Assembly (NCBI GenBank): GCA_951804985.1
Contig: OX638130.1
Coordinates: forward strand, 123,765,593 to 123,829,592
DNA length: 64,000 bases
From: Dryomyza anilis
Taxonomy: Eukaryota > Arthropoda > Insecta > Diptera > Dryomyzidae
Direction of reading: 5' to 3'
The notes beneath the pieces were generated by a model. That model was not told the origin of the DNA. It ran no database searches and saw nothing but the letters and a program-made list of their open reading frames with translations. This document shows positions 11,564 through 21,789 of this stretch, piece by piece. The position numbers and the translations under genes were made by a program. Within the stretch, counting starts at the first letter, position 1. Each line of letters begins with the position of its first letter.

Positions 11564-11634
11564 ACACAAAGATCACTGATGAGGATACTTGGCTGTATCC
11601 GAAACGGTCCGTATGATCATTGCCTGTATTGTGT
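11564..11634 (+). ncRNA. Hammerhead ribozyme (type I topology, short helix III)
   Basis: The core is complete. CTGATGA is at 11576-11582. Helix II is GGATAC/GTATCC (11583-11588 with 11595-11600), with a TTGGCT loop and the required G-C closing pair. GAAA is at 11601-11604. Helix III is very short (A11604 C G G against C C G T11612, around one T). The triplet before the predicted cut is GTA (11611-11613). The inner part of helix I is GATCA (11571-11575) with TGATC (11614-11618). An outer 6-bp segment, ACACAA (11564-11569) with TTGTGT (11629-11634), is separated by an asymmetric internal loop. In natural hammerheads that is where contact with loop II occurs. Self-cleavage after A11613 is predicted. 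Similar short-helix-III hammerheads are known from Penelope-like elements and animal retrozyme-like repeats; membership here is inference. Confidence 0.8.
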
Positions 11635-11639
11635 TTTCA

Positions 11640-12574
11640 ATTTGTTGTTGTTTCTTCAAACACTTTCAATAGAACTTAGCCAGTCATTTAGATGTCGGCT
11701 GTCTTCCAAAAGAGTACATCGAAAAAACCTTCTAATAAATTATCTTGTTTAGTTTAAAAGATATAACAAAAGATATACAAATTTCAAAAAACACTCTGTA
11801 GATAAACCACGTTTATTAATTATAAAAAAAGACTCATTAAAATCAATAAAATTTAAAGACTAGCTATAAAATAGTATCTACCACCAAACCACATGCCATG
11901 GCTGTGACATTAAAAATACACCGAAAAAAAAATTAAACACAATGCTGTGCTAATGTTGCTGCTCCTGCTGATGCTGATGCTTTGCTTGAAGATGAAATTG
12001 CGCTCTTATAAAACCGCAACATTAATGCACTTAGCTTGATTTAACGTCATCCATCGCAGCTCATTTATCATGCCAGCAGTGCCGCCTGTCCGCCTGTCCG
12101 CCTGTTATCCTGTCCTCCTGACATCGTTGTGCCACAGAGAGCATGTTGTAAGAAAACGGGAAAATTAAAAAAAAAATAAAACTAAAACGGTGCGGAAAAA
12201 ACTGAACAAAAACGGACGCCGCTTATAACATGCTCTACTACGAGAGTAATACGTAGTATACAAAGTAATCCAATTTTTATCGTGGTAATTTTGCAACGGA
12301 AAGCTTTGCGTTTTTGCAAAAACACTCCCACATATAGACACAAAACACCCACATTCACAAAGAGCCAAAGGCAACGAAGACCGACCTACCGACCGACCGA
12401 GGATGACCACACGATGAAAATTCAATTTTGTTGATTACTTGCAGAGGTTTCTGGGGATAAATGGCAACACTGCTGTTGCTGCTGCTACAGCTGTTGGAGG
12501 TGTACCAGTGTCGAATACAGGGCAAGGTCTCCAAATTTTATGAAATTACAAAAATATTTTTGATAAATTTAATT
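11640..12574. other. Unique-looking island, no gene recognised
   Basis: AT-rich up to about 11880, then more balanced sequence with GCTGCTCCTGCTGATGCTGA-type runs, short CCGCCTGT repeats (12083-12105) and ACCGACCGACCGA (12388-12400). No frame with a recognised domain. It resembles fly intronic or intergenic DNA. Confidence 0.4.
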
Positions 12575-12768
12575 TTGTGATTTTTTTACTTGAATTTTCA
12601 GTGAAAAATTGAATTTTTTTCATAAAATTTGTATTTTTTAGTGAACATTTTGATTTTAATGAAAAATTTGATTTTTAGTGAGAAATTTAAATTTTAGTGA
12701 AAAATTAATTTTTATTTAAAATTTTAATTTATAGGTGAAAATTTTAAAGTTTAGTGAAAAATTGAATT
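12575..12768. repeat. 19-bp satellite, array 1 (left part)
   Basis: Degenerate tandem units of the type GAATTTTTAGTGAAAAATT, the reverse complement of the arrays at 16.2, 27.0 and 63.6 kb. It continues at 14158-14400 on the far side of the LINE, so the LINE landed inside the array. Confidence 0.8.
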
Positions 12769-14157
12769 GAGTGCTTCAACACGGCGAAGCCAGCGCAATC
12801 CTTGTCGGTGTCGTCTCAAGTCAACTCACATTGTTTAAGACCGAACTACCGTGGGATCAGCCTACTCAATATCGCATACAAGGTTCTATCGAGCGTATTA
12901 TGTGAAAGACTGAAGCCCATCGTCAACAGACTGATTGGATCTTATCAGTGCGGCTTCAGACCTGGAAAGTCCACCATAGACCAGATTTTCACATTGCGCC
13001 TAATCCAGGAAAAGACCCTAGAAAAACAGATCGACACCTACCACCTATTAGTCGACTATAAAGCCGCCTTCGACACTCCGATAAGGGAACGATTATATGC
13101 CGCAATGTTCGGTATACCTGCGAAACTTCTAAGGCTTTGCAGGATGACCCTGAGCAACACACGTTGCTCAGTGAGAATAGGAAAAGACCTCTCCGAGCCA
13201 TTTCATACCGAACGAGGTTTCAGACAGGGTGACTCCCTATCGTGCGACTTTTTTAACTTATTGATGGAGAAAATAGTTCGAGCTGCCGAACTCCGTCAAA
13301 GCGGCACTATCATCAACAAAAGTGTCATGCTGCTCGCATATGCCGACGATATTGATATCATTGGCAGGAGCACACGAGCAGTCAGCGCAGCATTCTCCAG
13401 ATTGAAGAAAGAGTCGCGTCGAATGGGTCTAGCGGTGAACGAGGACAAGACGAAGTTCCTTGTGTCAACAAGCAAAAAAGAGTCCGTGCGTCTTGGACAA
13501 AAAGCTGATTTTGACACCCACAAGTTCGACATTGTGAAGGACTTCGTCTATCTGGGATCCAGCGTAAACAGCAACAACGACGTCAGCCTGGAGATCAAAT
13601 GGAGAATAACTCTTGCCAACAGGTGCTACTTTGGACTCAGTAGGCAATTGAGAAGCAGAGCCCTCTCTCGCCGTACAAAAATAACGCTCTACAAGTCTCT
13701 CATCATGCCCGTCCTACTTTATGGTGCAGAAACATGGACGCTGGCCTCCACCGATGAGAGAGTACTGGGAGCGTTCGAGAGAAAGATTCTCCGTAAAATC
13801 TTTGGCCCTATCTGCTTTGCTAACGAGTATCGAATCAGGATGAACCACGAACTGTATGAGTTTTTCGACGACATAGACATAGTCAAGCGCATCAAGATCC
13901 AGCGGCTTCGCTGGCTAGGTCATGTCGAACGAATGGATGAAAACACTCCAGCCAAGAAGGTGCTTGAATCGAAACTCGAAGGTAGACAGCGTAGAAGAGG
14001 GCGTCCAAATCTGCGTTGGCAAGACCAAGTTGAGGACAACCTGGCAACGCTTGGTATTTCTAACTGGCGTCAGCGCGCGCAAAGCAGATCCGACTGGCGC
14101 GGCTTGATCTCAGCGGCCAAAACCGACCCACGGTTGTAAGGGCCATTTAAGTAAGTA
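12769..14157 (+). mobile_element. 5'-truncated non-LTR retrotransposon (LINE)
   Basis: A 1.39-kb insertion in the 19-bp satellite, consisting of the 3' part of a LINE. It retains most of the reverse transcriptase and the C-terminal region but no endonuclease. Only about 18 bp follow the stop codon, ending in TAAGTAAGTA. A very short 3' UTR with a short tandem tail is typical of RTE-type LINEs, but the clade is not certain. AAATTGAATT occurs at both junctions and may be the target duplication, though the satellite itself contains this word. The 5' truncation fits target-primed reverse transcription. Confidence 0.8.
12802..14139 (+). CDS. LINE reverse transcriptase, C-terminal part
   Basis: An open frame of about 445 codons with no ATG start. 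It is open back to 12766 and simply begins at the truncation point; recognisable homology starts near NYRGISLLN (residues about 14-22). Motifs of non-LTR RT follow in order: GFRPGKSTIDQ, the palm motif VDYKAAFD (residues 84-91, catalytic D85), RQGDSLS, and the catalytic YADD (180-183). Then come NEDKTKF and YLGSSVN, and a C-terminal region with WLGHVERMD and RRRGRP near the end. It lacks the N-terminal apurinic endonuclease and the start of the RT, so it cannot be autonomous. The frame has no stop or visible frameshift, which suggests a fairly young insertion. It also has noticeably higher GC than its satellite surroundings. Confidence 0.8.
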   Translation: MSVSSQVNSHCLRPNYRGISLLNIAYKVLSSVLCERLKPIVNRLIGSYQCGFRPGKSTIDQIFTLRLIQEKTLEKQIDTYHLLVDYKAAFDTPIRERLYAAMFGIPAKLLRLCRMTLSNTRCSVRIGKDLSEPFHTERGFRQGDSLSCDFFNLLMEKIVRAAELRQSGTIINKSVMLLAYADDIDIIGRSTRAVSAAFSRLKKESRRMGLAVNEDKTKFLVSTSKKESVRLGQKADFDTHKFDIVKDFVYLGSSVNSNNDVSLEIKWRITLANRCYFGLSRQLRSRALSRRTKITLYKSLIMPVLLYGAETWTLASTDERVLGAFERKILRKIFGPICFANEYRIRMNHELYEFFDDIDIVKRIKIQRLRWLGHVERMDENTPAKKVLESKLEGRQRRRGRPNLRWQDQVEDNLATLGISNWRQRAQSRSDWRGLISAAKTDPRL

Positions 14158-14400
14158 AAATTGAATTTTTATTGCAAAATTGAATTTTTATCGAAAAATT
14201 TAATTTCTAGTGTAAAATTTAATTTTTAGTGAAAAGTTTAAATTTAAGTGAAAATTAGTTATTTTAGTGAAAAATGTAATTTTTAGTGAAAAGTTGAATT
14301 TTAAATGAAAAATTGAATTTTAAGTGAAAAATTGAATTTTGAGTGAACATTTTATTTTTTAAAATTGAATTTTCAATGAATATTTTTAATGAGTATTTGA
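14158..14400. repeat. 19-bp satellite, array 1 (right part)
   Basis: Continues the array interrupted by the LINE, same orientation (AATTTTTAGTGAAAAATTG units), more diverged towards its right edge. Confidence 0.8.
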
Positions 14401-16194
14401 AAAATTTCAATTGCAAATAATTTAAGATTTTTTTGTTTTAAATCAACTACAATTATTTTTTTAGACCCTGTATTAGCTCTGTCATTTCACTCTATTAGAA
14501 AATGTTAACTTTTTACAACCTCATCAACTGGCAGCAAAGTACATTATGCCACATTATATAAAATATATACGAGGCGCCGAGGAGTTGAACCCGCAGGATG
14601 AGTGCGGATCAGCGTCAACGGCAACAAAATGTGTCGCCGCTCATTGTCTTCGATAAGGACACCGACGTGATGTGACGATGACGGTGACGGAGAGGAAGAC
14701 GGAAGAGCACTTGGAAAAAAAGGCTACAAAAAAAAGGCGTTAGAAAAACACACACGCGATCGGATAAACAGACTGATAGACTACAGAAAGACAGACAGAT
14801 AGACGGGCAGATAGACGGACAGATAGACAGACAGTTATCCGGACGGATGGAACGTACGCTTAGCTGGACAAACACTGGGACATTAATCCATCCATCTACA
14901 TATCAACAGCAGTGGTGCCACATTTTTGCTGCTACTGCTGCATTAAAAGGATGTAAAAGACGAAGGCAACACTGTTTAAAAATAACCACGTCGTATAACT
15001 GTATTAAGTAACGAAATTTGCTGTTAATCAGAATATCTAAACACCCGCTTATGTGGAATGGTTGGACAGAAGCACAGATGAATGGACGGTCGTCCAGTTT
15101 GTCCTTCGTTCATTGAGTTGCTACATATATTCTCTACATTGTACTACTCCACTCTACTCTGCTCTAATATCGCATCCTTAATTAAAGTGATAATTTATGC
15201 TGTCAAACTAGATTTTCAAACGTTTTCACTTAGTTCGGTGCGAACTAAGACAGTGGAACACTTCACTTGAAATTAAATTTTAGATATTTTTAGACATTTT
15301 CTTTGACTTATGTATACCCACTTTGTGTATATCGAAACTAACTAAATATGACGCCAAAATTTCGTCGCACGAATTTAGATTTCATTGTACTTGACTTCTG
15401 AATTATTGAAATAAGTTTAATATAACGGCACTTTCTTCTAGTTCTAATTCATTTCTATTTATATACAAACAAAAGTATTTAAACTTAAAATTTAAACTAC
15501 AGAATTTTTCAAAATATACATCTCATTTTATATTAAGAAACCAGTTTTTTAAAAGATCCGTTTCGACATCACAATTTCAGAACAAATAAAAAGATACATT
15601 TTGCTCCACTGTGCAATTTAATACGTGTAAATGAGACTCAAGATAAATTTGCGTATTAAAACAATGTGTTAAAAAGTGAAGGAAGATCATTAAGCACACT
15701 GTGGCAGTGTGCGATAAAGAGATGGAAGATCAGCATAGTAACACACATGAGTGCGAACGAGATGCAAAAGCATGCAGCAGTCTCGATAAGCGTAGAATCT
15801 TCTCGAAACGTGTCGAACAGATGTATGCTACATAGAATGGTGCCGGATCTGAAGCGCAGCACTTCACATGGGAAAGTGGTCGAGAAGATCTCATGAGCGA
15901 ACAATGGCAAATTAAATTGTTGACTTGCAGCAGTTTTTAGAGAATTTATAATACGTAGAGTAAATTAATAAAATTAATTGTTGCAATTTAAACCACAAAT
16001 ATGTGTGTTTTATATTGTAGACAATCCAGAGATACAAACTTTTCGTACAGTTTTTGTGGTAGTAATACCAAACAAATATAGTCTACCATTATAAAATTTC
16101 AATTGCACTAAAAATTCACTATTCAGTCAATATATAAAAATTTAAATTTTAAATATATTGAATTTTGCACTGAATTTACAATAAACTCAGCGAG
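14401..16194. other. Unique-looking gap with a short GACA/GATA microsatellite
   Basis: A mixed island. A degenerate GACAGATA/GACGGACA microsatellite lies at about 14786-14834. A more balanced patch at 15660-15900 has TG/CA-flanked ends (TGTTAAAAAG at 15667, TGTAGACA near 16016), but no target duplication or LTR partner is seen. No domain is recognisable in the small frames here. Confidence 0.35.
14786..14834. repeat. GACA/GATA microsatellite
   Basis: Imperfect tetranucleotide tract of CAGACAGATAGACGGACAGA type. Confidence 0.75.
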
Positions 16195-17450
16195 TCACTA
16201 AAAATTCTATTGTTTATTAAAAATTTAAATTTTCACTAAAAATTCAAATATTCACTAAAAATTCAAATATTCACTAAAAATTCAAATTTTCAATAATAAT
16301 TCAATTTTTCACTAAAAATTTCATTTCTCAATAAGAATTCCATATTTCAGTAAAAATTCAATTTTTCACTAAAAATTCAATTTTTCTTTAAAAATTCAAT
16401 TTTTCACTAAAAATTCAATTTTTCTTTAAAAATTCAATTTTTCACTAAAAATTCAATTTTTCTTTAAAAATTCAATTTTTCACTAAAAATTCACTAAAAA
16501 TTAAATTTTTCACTAAAAATTCAATTTTTCACTAAAAATTCAATTTTTTACAAAAATTAAATTTTTTACAAAAATTTCAAAATTTCACTAAAAATTCAAA
16601 TTTTCACTAAAAATTCAATTTTTCACTAAAAATTAAATTTTTCACTAAAATTTCAAATTTTCACTATAAATTAAATTTTTCACTAAAAATTCAAATTTTC
16701 ACTACAAATTCAATTTTTCACTAAAATTTCCATTTTTCAATAATAATTCCATTTTTCAGTAAAAATTCAAATTATCACTAAAAATTCAATTTTTCACTAA
16801 AAATTATTTTGTACACTAAAAATTAAGTTTTTTACTAGAAATTAAATTTTTCACTAAAACTTAAAATTTTCAATAAAAATTCAATTTTTCATTAAAAATT
16901 CAATTTTTCATTAAAAATTGAATTTTTTACTAAAAATTCAATTTATCACTAAAAATTAAATTATCACTAAGAATTAAGCACTATAAATTAAGTTTTTTTT
17001 ACTAAAAATCCAATTTTTCACTAAAAGTTCAAATTTTCACTAATTATTTAATTTTTCACTAAAAATTAAAATTTTCACTAAAAATTAAATTTTTCACAGA
17101 AATTAAAATTTTCACTAAAAATTCAAATTTTCACTACAAGATCAATTTTTCCCTAAAAATTCCATTTTTTACTAAAAATAATCAAATTTTCACTAAAAAA
17201 AAATTAAATTTTCGACAAAATTTAAATTTTTCACTATAAATCAATTTTTCAATACAAATTTAAGTTTTCACTTAAAATTCAAATTGTTACTAAAAATTAA
17301 ATTTTTTACTTAAAATTAAAATTTTTACTAAAAATTTATTTTTTTACAAAAAAATTCAATTTTTTACTAAAAAAAATAAATTTTTCATTTTAATATTTCA
17401 CTAGAAAAATTATTTTTTACTGAACGTAGATTTTCAGCAAAAATTTGTAT
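16195..17450. repeat. 19-bp satellite, array 2
   Basis: About 1.25 kb of tandem units CAATTTTTCACTAAAAATT, opposite in orientation to array 1. Each unit has a dyad (AATTTTT - CACT - AAAAATT), so either strand can fold into short hairpins. The best copies, at about 16360-16500, alternate with a TTTCTTTAAAAATTCAA variant in a two-unit register. Divergence rises towards both edges. Confidence 0.9.
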
Positions 17451-19004
17451 TTTTTTTTTGTAAAAAAAATAACAAAATATGTTTTTAAAAGAAAAAAAAT
17501 TAAAACCAGAAAATTATCCAAATTTACTAAAAATGCTACAAGATGAAACAACTCGGAATATGTTTAACACTTGCTCATTTTGCTCTTTAAAATTAAATTT
17601 ACGCAATAAATACCACGGTGTAAATGTGAAACGTTGCTCTACTACGGATGTGGTAAAGAGGACAACTACAAAAACAACAATAATAAAAACAAAAACAACG
17701 ACAAAAATTACAACTACTTTAAAAAAAAAAATACAAAAACTTTACTTTCGCTGGCTGCCTGCACAGCAATGGCAACGCATTGCATTGTGTCGCGCCACGA
17801 TATGAAACGACAGGACAGGACGATTGCATTTAGCGCGAAAATCCTTTTCAGTTCAGCATTATTTTCGGCACAAAGTGGGTGTGAAAATCAGTTGTTTGTG
17901 TGAAAATGTAACAAAAATTGCCAGAGGCGACTGCAACAGCAGCATTAGTGGCAGCAGTAACAGCAGCAGCAGCTGCTCAAACAGCAAAAATATGTTGCAA
18001 ATAAAAACAAGCATGAACAAAAACGAGAACTATGATTCTTTTTTGAAATTTTAAATACAACCAAAAATTACCTACGAGAAGCGTGTTCTGTAGCAGGTGC
18101 TGGGGAGTGAGGGGTGTGTGGCTGGTTTCAGCGATTCGCTCCAATTAAAAGTATGAAGAACAGAAACTTAATTATCACAGCCCGCCAACAAGGCTGTGTG
18201 AAGTGAAATGAATTTTTGTTGCGTCAGCTGGCAACACTGGCTGTAATTAGAATTCAAAAATCAGCAACAATTTGGCGCGCAATGCAGAACTTTGTGAATT
18301 TAATAAATTTAAACATGGCGTAGGTGGTGGCATCAGTGGTCAGGAGACAGAAACACACGCACGCAATTGATGTGACCACATTAACACATACTATACACAA
18401 ATTGGTATATATTACCAGGGATTTCAATTCCGGAAACATTTGGCAATCCATGACTCTTGGTATTAGAAATAAAAACCACGTTGTTAGGCACAAATTACAA
18501 GCCGCGGCTCATTCGTTGAAAAGAAGACGAAATTTTCCTTTTGGTTCCAAAAGTGGTATTATACTCACTGAGACACTTAAGCCACATATATATTTTTTTG
18601 TATTCGGGTATTAGTTAGCGATTGTATTAAAATTGCAGCGATGTCTTGCAAGCCGTATCAATAGTGATGATTAGAACGACACAAAACGTGCGCGTATCAG
18701 CAGTATTTTAGATGTTTTTTTTTTACTTTGGCCACACTTATGAACTCAAAAATGATTAGGATTTATTAATTCAAGTATTCTTAACAATATTCAATTAAAA
18801 TGTAAATTATAAAGAACAACAAATCATTTGTATTCATTGCTTTATATCAATAACATGAAGATTAAAAGTTTTCTAGATTTGCATCTCATAAAAATGCAAC
18901 TAAAGTTGCTTTCATGATTTTAAATAATTGTTGATTAGTTTTCTTTATGAATTTAAAACCATTTAGTTTTTTCTATTTTCTAATGAACAATAAATGCAAT
19001 ACTC
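17451..19004. other. Unique-looking island, no gene recognised
   Basis: 17620-18680 is less AT-rich, with AACAACAAT and AGCAGCAG runs. Small frames here (for example 17479-17805 and 18324-18614) overlap on several frames, often lack ATG, and show no domain. 18720-19004 is AT-rich. Confidence 0.35.
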
Positions 19005-19820
19005 TTGTAGAAAATGCAAGAACAGCTCGAAGTTCGAATGCAGGAGCAAGACAAAACACATTCTTTTGTTAAATAAACATTATATTTTGTATCCATTTAA
19101 TACTCAAATTTCAAAGTATATGCAGAAAACTGACCAACAAATTATTTATTTTAAAACCGAAACAATTTAAATTATTTTTGTGTTGTCTTCTAAATTACCG
19201 TTTTTTGAAGTTTTGCAGGACCTAGATCAAGATCGACCTTATGATGCAAGAACATGTGATAAGCAAAAAAATGCAAGACTCTTGATGAAACTGCAAGAAC
19301 AAGAACGACATTCTAATGCAAGAACAAGACCTACCATGAAAGAACAAGAGCAAGAACAACACTAATTTAGCAAGAAATGCGAAGAGCCAAGAATAAAATT
19401 CTTTCTTTTTTAAAATTTATTTTAAATTTTTCATTAAATAATAAAATTATAAATTATATTGAAATATAAATATTCTGTAAGTACTCTCTTAATAATCGTT
19501 TCGGATGTTTATCGTTTCATTGTTTCGCATTATACTCGTTACCACTAAGTCTTAAAATGGTTACAGAAAATCAGTTTTAAATATCAGTTTTGGTTGAACC
19601 TTAAGCATTTTATTTATTAAAACAGAATTCTTATCTATATTTTTTTAAATCGAAGAACTAATGCTATAATTCAAGTTTTTCATTCCCGAAATTTTGAATA
19701 GTAGATAGACCCTGCAAGCAGCTAGATCGTCCTGTCAATGCAAGAACATGAACGACGCTGAGCATAAACGTGGGCAAGAACACGACTATCATGTTCTGTT
19801 CATGTTCTTCCATGTGCTCA
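19005..19820 (+). repeat. Degenerate CAAGAACAAG-type repeat region
   Basis: Clusters of TGCAAGAACAAGA-type words occur at 19005-19060, 19210-19375 and 19705-19800, spaced irregularly with AT-rich filler. The inverse motif CTTGTTCTTGCA fills 21790-22620. The small Q/E/R-rich frame at about 19180-19365 is produced by the repeat. Confidence 0.6.
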
Positions 19821-19968
19821 TCACTAATATGTTTGAGTCTCTCGTTTTATTATTAAAATCGGAGTCGTACAAATAGTTTAGGATTCAATAAATTCGGAAT
19901 TATCGCCACTGATTTTCTTGGCATCTTATGAATTCAGGATCTTGGGATTTAAACCTCTTATATACATA

Positions 19969-20212
19969 TCGTCGTTGTAGAACGAATAGTCACCAAACAC
20001 ATTTTTATGAAAAACTTAAATTTTGTGTTTGTTGATTAATATTATAAAAAATTATCGATACATTTTTAAAGTTTAAAATATCAATTGATAGATTTACATT
20101 TTCTTATCATGTGGTAAAAAAATGAGTTATTTGATTAAAAATTGACAGATATATAATGATTTTTGTAAATTTTTGAAAATGTATTTAGTGACTTTTCGTT
20201 CTACAACGACGA
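19969..20212. mobile_element. MITE family B, copy 2
   Basis: 244 bp, ends TCGTCGTTGTAGAACGAA and its near-perfect inverse; interior matches the reverse complement of 2434-2679. Non-coding. Confidence 0.75.
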
Positions 20213-20407
20213 AAACACACACACACCGATGAAAGAACCGGAGTAACAATATATAATACTACCATATCGTTACTTGTCTCGGTATTCAACAAAACCCCCA
20301 GTATTAATTCCTACCAGTATGCAGTCAGTATTACTAGTCAGTTTTCGAGGAACTCGCAAGACCAAAAACTATCCATTAAAATTTTTCGGGTTTTGGCCAT
20401 TTCTCTG

Positions 20408-20587
20408 CCAGTAACCAACCAGTTCTGGACTAGTTTTACTGGGAGTTATTCACAATTCGAATCCCTTCCAGTAACCTACCTGTTTTTGACTAGTTTTACT
20501 GGCGGAGATATACCCTTCAAATCCCTACCAGTAACTGACAAGGTTTCGACTAGTTTTCACTGGGGCGTATATATTCGTCAAATTTCT
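20408..20587 (+). repeat. Three 60-bp tandem units
   Basis: Units start at exactly 20408, 20468 and 20528 with CCAGTAAC, and each contains GACTAGTTTT(C)ACTGG. CCAGTA words also occur just upstream (about 20310-20330) and at 20600. Since 60 is a multiple of three, the frame is open through all units and reads LPVT at each unit start. The enclosing open frame (to 20770) has no ATG at its start and no domain. Confidence 0.8.
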
Positions 20588-21299
20588 ACGAAAAACTTAC
20601 CAGTATTTGAGCTGCCTAGTAAATTGTTGATTGGGAAATTTCGAGATTTTTCCAAACTGCATCCTGGGATTTCAGAATCCCGTTATACGCAACCACTATA
20701 CACAGATACACACATATATAACTGGATATATGCAATGCAATCGCTTAACCACCAAATTATCCTTTGTTGATTTCTGGCTAATTAATGATTTTCGTTGACC
20801 ACAAAATTAACATATGGCTTATTATGTGTTGCCTGCTACTACTACCAGTTACAGCCAGTGAATTTTGTGGATATTGTAATATATCAATGTTGTTGTTGTT
20901 GTTGTATGTTGTTAATACAAAAGCATATTATGCATTATATTATGTTCAATTATTTATAATTTCTTTTTGTGTTGGATATTGTTGTCATTGCATAAAATTA
21001 TAAAATACTTCAAATTTTGACAAAATTTGTTGAATTATTTATTTTAATAGATATATACAACAGTACGACATAGTTTTACAATTTGGTCAAAAATTTGGTT
21101 AAAATAAATATTTAATTTGATTTGTACTACAATATAATAAATTTATATATTTGCAGTAAATATTAAATGTTTAATTTATGTTTTAGAAATGCGTTTAAAG
21201 TGAACAATTTAAAATCCGCTAACATTATTTTGGTCTAATATTTCATTAAATACTTAACAAAATAGTAAAAAAAGTTATAGTACCAGTCTGGAATAAAAT
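20588..21299. other. AT-rich gap
   Basis: AT-rich sequence with a TGTTGTTGT run near 20890. No gene recognised. Confidence 0.4.
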
Positions 21300-21660
21300 T
21301 GAATATTAGGTTGTCCTTGTAACGCAGTGTCCTGATCATGTATTGACCTCAGGCCATGATCATGTACTGATCGGACAATTCCCCATTTTAATATTTACCT
21401 GACAATTGCCTTGTCTGAGCCCGAGCATAATAAGGTTTCTCTCATTAATCTCGATCATTGACTGATGCTAATTTCGTTATGAGGAACAAGTAATGTAGCT
21501 ATGATCGGGAACATTGACTGTTTAGATAATGTAAACCCTGCTATGGTAAGCATGATAAGGGCATGCAAAGGCAATGATCATATTTTCTCTAATAGGGCTT
21601 ACCCAACGAAAACCCGATCATTTCCCGATGGGCATCGGGTAAATTTCTACTAGGGAAACT
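21300..21660. repeat. Unclassified repeat with a GC hairpin
   Basis: A patch rich in GATCATG, CCCGATC and TGATCGG words. A perfect 7-bp hairpin, CCCGATGGGCATCGGG, lies near 21624-21639, followed 10 nt later by CTAG. Hairpin plus CTAG is reminiscent of a Helitron 3' end, but the next base is G rather than T and no partner copy was found. The same words appear weakly near 4285. Confidence 0.3.
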
Positions 21661-21789
21661 GGATGAAAAAAATATAAAATTTTAAGAAATGTTATATCTA
21701 TGTGGAATGTTTCTGCTTTTCATTGTATTTTACATAAAAGTTGTGAAGAGCAAATGCCAAAGCAAAAACAGCACATTATAGTTTGGTTC

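Noticed and set aside
15667..16023. Possible solo LTR (TGTTAAAAAG ... TGTAGACA)
   Set aside because: No target duplication at the edges, no second copy and no internal retroelement sequence nearby.
16195..17450. CRISPR-like array
   Set aside because: Units are contiguous 19-mers without spacers, in a eukaryotic context; it is a satellite.
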